DNA of 64,000 nucleotides from G963663315 sp963665165 (GTDB lineage: Bacteria; Pseudomonadota; Gammaproteobacteria; Arenicellales; Poriferihabitantaceae): the NCBI GenBank assembly GCA_963665165.1, contig OY761989.1, positions 744,001-808,000 of the forward strand. The letters are read 5' to 3'. Shown here in pieces: positions 59,610 to 64,000 of the stretch (position 1 is its first letter; each line of letters begins with the position of its first letter). A program made the translations under genes and the position numbers. Under the pieces are notes generated by a model. That model had not been told where the DNA came from and searched no databases. It saw only the letters and a program-made list of their open reading frames with translations.

Positions 59610-60321
59610 TGCCGTACATCTCACCCAGACGTTGCGGGTCAGTCCCGATCCAGAACAGGAACCTCAACTTCCACATCAGCAATATGGTTCGGATTGCGCC
59701 CCGGTTCTGCCATCGCCGGGCGGAAGTGATGACCGGAGGGTTGATCAGCAGGGGGGAAGAGTGCTGTTTGAGCAGTTTGCTCATCGCGACATCTTCCATC
59801 AGGCAGATTGGAGGAAAGCCGTTGACCCGATTGAACAGGGACGCGGTTACGAAAATCCCCTGGTCTCCGGTGGCGAGAGGCCGGACACGGGATCGAATCC
59901 GGATCATATTTTCGATCAGGCGATAGACCCATCCTTTTGATTCGAGCACTACGTCGAATCGCCCCCATTGGCGTTGCCGGGTGACTTCCCGCTCCACCCT
60001 GGCGATCGCATCGACCGGCAAACGGGTATCGCAGTGAAGAAACAGAAAAATGTCACCGGTAGCCGCCATTGCCCCCAGGTTCATTTGCCGGCTTCGTCCG
60101 GGCCGGTCCGTTGAAATGATCCGGATCAAGGGCTTGCCCGGTTCGAGTTGGCGCCGCCGGTCCATGGATTCCACGATGGATTCCAGGATTCCACGGGATT
60201 CGTCCTGATCGCTCGCATCGACCAGTATGGCCTCATGCAGCCCGCGCAAGTCCTGCAAATGACTCACCAGGCCTTCGACGTTTTGTCCTTCGTTGTAAAG
60301 AGGGGCGACAATCGAGATCAT
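59599..60321 (-). CDS. TIGR04283-type family 2 glycosyltransferase
   Basis: 240 residues from ATG 60321. GT2 features: MISIVAPLYNEGQNVEGLVS, EAILVDASDQDES, RSRQMNLGAMAATGDIFLFL and the DxD-like HCDTRLP. It follows argG by 42 bp and overlaps the TIGR04282 gene. The two are a standing pair in many genomes. First gene of the envelope/glycosyl cluster. Confidence 0.88.
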   Translation of the reverse strand: MISIVAPLYNEGQNVEGLVSHLQDLRGLHEAILVDASDQDESRGILESIVESMDRRRQLEPGKPLIRIISTDRPGRSRQMNLGAMAATGDIFLFLHCDTRLPVDAIARVEREVTRQRQWGRFDVVLESKGWVYRLIENMIRIRSRVRPLATGDQGIFVTASLFNRVNGFPPICLMEDVAMSKLLKQHSSPLLINPPVITSARRWQNRGAIRTILLMWKLRFLFWIGTDPQRLGEMYGNER

Positions 60322-60363
60322 GTCAACGTTACCGAATCAGGCACACTGCGCCGCGGTTGCGGG

Positions 60364-61575
60364 TTATTCTTTCCGGCTGGCGGCGATTCGCAACCGCAAG
60401 GCATTCAGTTTGATGAAGCCGGTTGCATCGGCCTGGTCATAGGCGCCCGCATCCTCTTCAAAGGTTACAATTTTCTCGTCGAACAACGAATCGGTTTTTG
60501 ACTGGCGCCCCAGCACATCGACATTGCCCTTGTACAACCGCAGGCGGACCTCTCCGTTTACGGTCGCCTGGGAGGCGTCGATCATACCCTGCATCATGAC
60601 CCGCTCCGGGCTGAACCAGTAACCATTGTAGACAAGACTGGCATAGCGCGGCATCAGTTCATCCTTCAGATGGGCCACTTCCCGGTCAAGGGTGAGTGAT
60701 TCGATTGCACGATGGGCTTTATGGATGATGGCGCCGCCGGGGGTTTCATAGCAGCCCCTGTTCTTCATGCCGACATACCTGTTTTCGACAATGTCCGCCC
60801 GGCCGATACCGTGGAGTGACCCCCGTCGGTTCAAATCCATCATAACCTGCGCCGGAGTCAACTCCTGACCGTTGATCGACACGACATCTCCCTGGTCGAA
60901 TCCAAGCAATAATTCCTCCGGCGCGTCCGGCGCGTCCATCGGAGAGTTGGTCCAGCCCCAGGCCTCGTCATCGGGCGCCGTCCACGGATTTTCCAGTTCG
61001 CCTCCCTCATGCGAGATATGCAACAGGTTTGCGTCAATTGAATAAGGGGAACCGCCGTCTTTTTTCTTTTCGACATGAATGCCATGCTTTTGTGCGTACT
61101 CCATCAGTTTTTCCCGGGAGGTCAGGTCCCACTCCCGCCAGGGCGCTATGATCCTGATATCCGGGTTCAGGGCATAGGCGGACAACTCGAATCTGACCTG
61201 GTCGTTTCCTTTGCCGGTGGCGCCATGCGAGATTGCGTCGGCATTGGTTTTCCGGGCAGTTTCAACCAGATGCCTGGCGATCAGCGGACGGGCAATCGAG
61301 GTGCCCAGCAAATACTCGCCTTCGTAGACCGCGTTGGCGCGAAACATCGGGAAAACATAGTCACGGGCGAATTCCTCGGTCAGGTCTTCGATGAATATAT
61401 CCCGGATTCCATACTTTTGCGCTTTCTTCCGGGCCGGTTCGAGGTCTTCACCCTGACCGATATCCGCTGTGAAGGTGACCACCTCGCAATGGTATTCATC
61501 CTGTAGCCATTTCAGGATAATCGAAGTATCCAGTCCTCCGGAATAGGCCAGAACTGCCTTGTTGATTTCTGACAT
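60364..61575 (-). CDS. argG: argininosuccinate synthase
   Basis: 403 residues. N-terminal ATP-pyrophosphatase P-loop AYSGGLDTSIILKWL, then DAISHGATGKGNDQVRFEL and the tail segments RNRGCYETPGG (written as KNRGCYETPGG here) and AYDQADATGFIKLNALRL. It joins citrulline and aspartate in arginine synthesis. It is divergent from argF; the 166 bp between the starts include a minus-strand TATAAT at 61610-61615 with no good -35 box. Confidence 0.97.
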   Translation of the reverse strand: MSEINKAVLAYSGGLDTSIILKWLQDEYHCEVVTFTADIGQGEDLEPARKKAQKYGIRDIFIEDLTEEFARDYVFPMFRANAVYEGEYLLGTSIARPLIARHLVETARKTNADAISHGATGKGNDQVRFELSAYALNPDIRIIAPWREWDLTSREKLMEYAQKHGIHVEKKKDGGSPYSIDANLLHISHEGGELENPWTAPDDEAWGWTNSPMDAPDAPEELLLGFDQGDVVSINGQELTPAQVMMDLNRRGSLHGIGRADIVENRYVGMKNRGCYETPGGAIIHKAHRAIESLTLDREVAHLKDELMPRYASLVYNGYWFSPERVMMQGMIDASQATVNGEVRLRLYKGNVDVLGRQSKTDSLFDEKIVTFEEDAGAYDQADATGFIKLNALRLRIAASRKE

Positions 61576-61741
61576 GGTCGTTTTCGCATTTTGGTAAGCA
61601 ATCGAGTTTTATTATATCATTAACCCTGTAAGCGTTTGAGAAGGCTGCCAGCATTGCGGATGGCCAGGCAGGGGTTCGAGACACATCCGGGATACGCTGG
61701 TTTCGACGTATCGTTCATTCAGGTCTTTTTGAGATAGGCAA

Positions 61742-62650
61742 GTGGCAATTCGACATCTGTTAAGTTGTATGGATTTGACCGGACAAGAGCTTCGGCAGTT
61801 GATTTCGCGGTCCATTGAACTCAAGGCCGAGCTCCCTTCAGGCCGCCATGCCCGATTCATGCAGGGCAAAACCGCTGTACTGGTGTTCGAAAAACAGTCT
61901 ACCCGTACCCGGGTCTCGTTTGAAACCGGTATCGGCCAATTCGGCGGGAACGCGATTTTCCTGGCTCCTTCCGACTCGCAACTCGGCCGCGGGGAGTCGA
62001 TAGCGGACACGGCCCGGGTGCTTTCCAGGATGGCTGACCTGATCGTGATGCGAACCGGGGCGCACGCGCGCGTTGAGACGATGGCGGAAAATGCCTCGGT
62101 ACCTGTAATCAACGGGTTATCCGACTACAATCATCCCTGCCAGATTCTCGCGGATATCCAGACATTCACCGAGCATCGCGGAGACATCGGGGGCCGGAAA
62201 ATCGCCTGGGTCGGTGATGGCAACAATGTTTGTCATTCGTGGATGAACGCGGCCCGGCAATTCGGTTTCGAACTCCACATTGCCACGCCGAAAAATCAGC
62301 GGCCTGACGAGGCGCTGGCGGTACAATGCGCCGATCATGTCGTCCTGACCGAAGACCCGGTTGAGGCTTGCGCGGGCGCGGCGCTGGTGGTTACCGATAC
62401 CTGGTCCGGCATGGGTTATGAAAAGGAAAAGAAAGTGCGCGAGAAAATATTCAAGGGTTATTGCGTCGACCAGGAATTGATGGGACACGCGGCCAGCGAC
62501 GCGCTGTTCATGCACTGCCTGCCAGCCTATCGCGGCAGCGAAGTCACCTCGGAAGTGATCGATGGTCCGCAAAGCGTAGTCTGGGATGAAGCGGAAAACC
62601 GGCTGCACGCGCAAAAGGCGCTGATCGAATTTTTGTTGCCAGACGGTTGA
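61742..62650 (+). CDS. argF: ornithine carbamoyltransferase
   Basis: 302 residues from GTG 61742. Carbamoyl-phosphate motif STRTR in FEKQSTRTRVSFE, HPCQ in DYNHPCQILADIQT, the ornithine site in FMHCLPAYRGSEV and WVGDGNNVCHSWM. It forms citrulline, the substrate of argG on the other strand. Its 3' end is followed by the flavodoxin-fold gene after 11 bp. Confidence 0.97.
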   Translation: MAIRHLLSCMDLTGQELRQLISRSIELKAELPSGRHARFMQGKTAVLVFEKQSTRTRVSFETGIGQFGGNAIFLAPSDSQLGRGESIADTARVLSRMADLIVMRTGAHARVETMAENASVPVINGLSDYNHPCQILADIQTFTEHRGDIGGRKIAWVGDGNNVCHSWMNAARQFGFELHIATPKNQRPDEALAVQCADHVVLTEDPVEACAGAALVVTDTWSGMGYEKEKKVREKIFKGYCVDQELMGHAASDALFMHCLPAYRGSEVTSEVIDGPQSVVWDEAENRLHAQKALIEFLLPDG

Positions 62651-62661
62651 CGCCTTTCACG

Positions 62662-63264
62662 ATGAAGAAAATCCTGATTCTGTACTACAGTCGGCATGGC
62701 GCCACCGCGGAGTTGGCGAGACATGTGGGGCAAGGCGTGGAAAGTCTCGAACAGTGCGAAGCCGTGATGCGAACCGTGCCAGCCGTATCCACGGTTTGTG
62801 AAGCGACTGAAGAGGCCATTCACCGGAGCGGAGATGTCTACGCGTCAACCGATGATCTTGAAAGCTGTGCGGGACTGATACTCGGCAGTCCTACCCGTTT
62901 TGGCGCCATCGCATCGCCATTGAAGTATTTTTTTGACCAGACCGTCCCGCAATGGCTGAACGGTGCCCTCCGGGACAAACCCGCCGCCGTGTTCACTTCT
63001 TCCTCGAGCGTGCATGGCGGTCAGGAGAGCACCCTGCTATCCATGATGCTGCCCCTGATCCATCACGGCATGGTCATCACGGGGCTGCCTTACAGCGGCA
63101 CCCGACTCGCCCGGACACAGACCGGCGGCAGTCCTTACGGCGCAAGCCATGTTGCGGGGCCGAATGATGCCTTGCCGGTTTCCGATGATGAAAAAGCGCT
63201 GTCGGAAATACTCGGACGCCGGGTAGCCGGTCTCGCCGTCGCCCTGGATGGCAGGACGCTGTAG
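62662..63264 (+). CDS. NAD(P)H:quinone oxidoreductase / WrbA-like flavodoxin
   Basis: 200 residues from ATG 62662; a TTG at 62647 overlaps argF. Flavodoxin fold: ILYYSRHGATAELARHVGQG is the FMN phosphate loop, and ILGSPTRFGAIASPLKYFFD plus VFTSSSSVHGGQESTLLSMM are WrbA signature segments. WrbA enzymes reduce quinones by two electrons. It converges on hda, with 21 bp between the stops. Confidence 0.92.
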   Translation: MKKILILYYSRHGATAELARHVGQGVESLEQCEAVMRTVPAVSTVCEATEEAIHRSGDVYASTDDLESCAGLILGSPTRFGAIASPLKYFFDQTVPQWLNGALRDKPAAVFTSSSSVHGGQESTLLSMMLPLIHHGMVITGLPYSGTRLARTQTGGSPYGASHVAGPNDALPVSDDEKALSEILGRRVAGLAVALDGRTL

Positions 63265-63285
63265 CGGCGAGCGCCAGCCAGGCTG

Positions 63286-63975
63286 TCACAACAATGTTTT
63301 CAGAAAAGGGATGGTGATCTTGCGCTGGTCCCGCAGTGAGGCGCTGTCGATTTTGTCGAGTAGCGCAAACAGTGAACCGGTGTCACGCCTGCAACGGGAC
63401 ATGATGAACGCGGCCGCTTTTTCATCCAGGTCAAACCCCCGTGTCAACGCCTGATGCCGTAATGCCTGTTGTTTCCCGGTTTCATCCAGGGGGCGGAGGT
63501 GGTAAACCCCCCCGCAGGACAGACGGGATTCCAGATCTTTCAGTTCCAGATTGATTTTTCCGGGCGGCGCCGAACCGCTGACGATGAGTGTCCCGGAATT
63601 TCGTATCACGCTCTCGTACAGCGACAGAATCTTGACCTGCATGTCGCACAGGCCGGAAATTGTTCCAATATCGTCCATGCAAAGGATGGTGTTTGCGGCA
63701 ATCGGGATCAGCCTGTCCAGTTCGCCACCGTCCCGTCCGGTCAGGGAAACGTAAATTCCGGGCTTCGACCGCCTTTTCGCGGTCATGCAGCAGGCGTTGA
63801 GCAAATGGGTTTTGCCGCTGCCGGATTCTCCCCACAGATAGATGACCGGCCGGGTTTCAACCCCCGACAGCAGGTTCCCCAGTTCCCGGACCAGTATCTC
63901 ATTGCCTCTCTCGTAAAAACTTTCAAGAGCGATATGGTCGCCGGTATCTGCCGGAATCAGTGTCTGTCTGCTCAT
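63286..63975 (-). CDS. hda: DnaA regulatory inactivator Hda
   Basis: 229 residues from ATG 63975, 25 bp from the window end, full length. AAA+ motifs: Walker A LWGESGSGKTHLLNA, Walker B ILCMDDIGTISG, and the sensor/arginine region PLDETGKQQALRHQA. It is a DnaA-like protein that works with the sliding clamp to hydrolyse DnaA-ATP after replication starts. The upstream promoter lies outside the window. Confidence 0.95.
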   Translation of the reverse strand: MSRQTLIPADTGDHIALESFYERGNEILVRELGNLLSGVETRPVIYLWGESGSGKTHLLNACCMTAKRRSKPGIYVSLTGRDGGELDRLIPIAANTILCMDDIGTISGLCDMQVKILSLYESVIRNSGTLIVSGSAPPGKINLELKDLESRLSCGGVYHLRPLDETGKQQALRHQALTRGFDLDEKAAAFIMSRCRRDTGSLFALLDKIDSASLRDQRKITIPFLKTLL

Positions 63976-64000
63976 TTTTCAGCCAGGTTGGCAAATTCCT

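Overview
The window looks like the chromosome of a gammaproteobacterium, probably marine or host-associated. The order yebC-ruvC-ruvA-ruvB-tolQRAB-pal-cpoB, plus accA-tilS-pyrG-kdsA-eno-ftsB, hda, hemJ and a lipid A type acyltransferase, is typical of that class. GC is moderate to high. Many genes overlap by a few bases, and a few start with TTG or GTG.

Layout. 1-871 is the 3' end of a radical SAM gene cut by the window edge. 992-2398 is a TPR protein on the minus strand. 2662-10804 is the standout region: a seven-gene operon encoding a complete branched-chain/amide-type ABC importer followed by both subunits of an N,N-dimethylformamidase-like enzyme. One permease of that importer carries a second copy of the small enzyme subunit fused to its C terminus. 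A decayed scrap of a TPR gene lies just after the operon. 11100-19449 is the Ruv/Tol-Pal block. It lacks ybgC, has a highly repetitive tolA and has a CpoB with a lipobox. 19485-27038 holds an aminotransferase, a YciI protein, a TRAP transporter, an NCS2-like permease with an extra C-terminal domain, and a metal-site-degenerate M24 protein. 27169-39238 is mostly core: tRNA-Arg, PII, a homocysteine methyltransferase/SAM methyltransferase fusion, SDR, Bcp, accA, tilS, pyrG, kdsA, eno, ftsB and an ectoine-hydrolase-like M24 protein.

39310-44227 is an accessory, partly AT-rich island. It has two reading frames each interrupted by one TAA, a palindrome-controlled XRE/M78 protease plus PIN-like pair (probable toxin-antitoxin), and an Mrr-like nuclease. 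GC-rich hairpins occur at two points within it. 44228-52224 holds an acyl-CoA synthetase, an enolase-superfamily enzyme, an orphan polyamine-type binding protein, a BCCT transporter, Hsp20, a DMSP-lyase-family cupin and a ureohydrolase. This set suggests uptake and breakdown of betaine-like or guanidino solutes. 52233-63975 is acnA, hemJ, a DUF1127 gene with an upstream 27-codon membrane peptide, a LysR regulator with a palindromic operator, a four-gene envelope/glycosyl cluster, argG/argF, a WrbA-like protein and hda.

Best candidate for a new system: the amide importer whose permease is covalently joined to a dimethylformamidase small-subunit domain. This would allow the cytosolic amidohydrolase to dock on its own transporter. 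Everything here is from reading the sequence; no database search was run.
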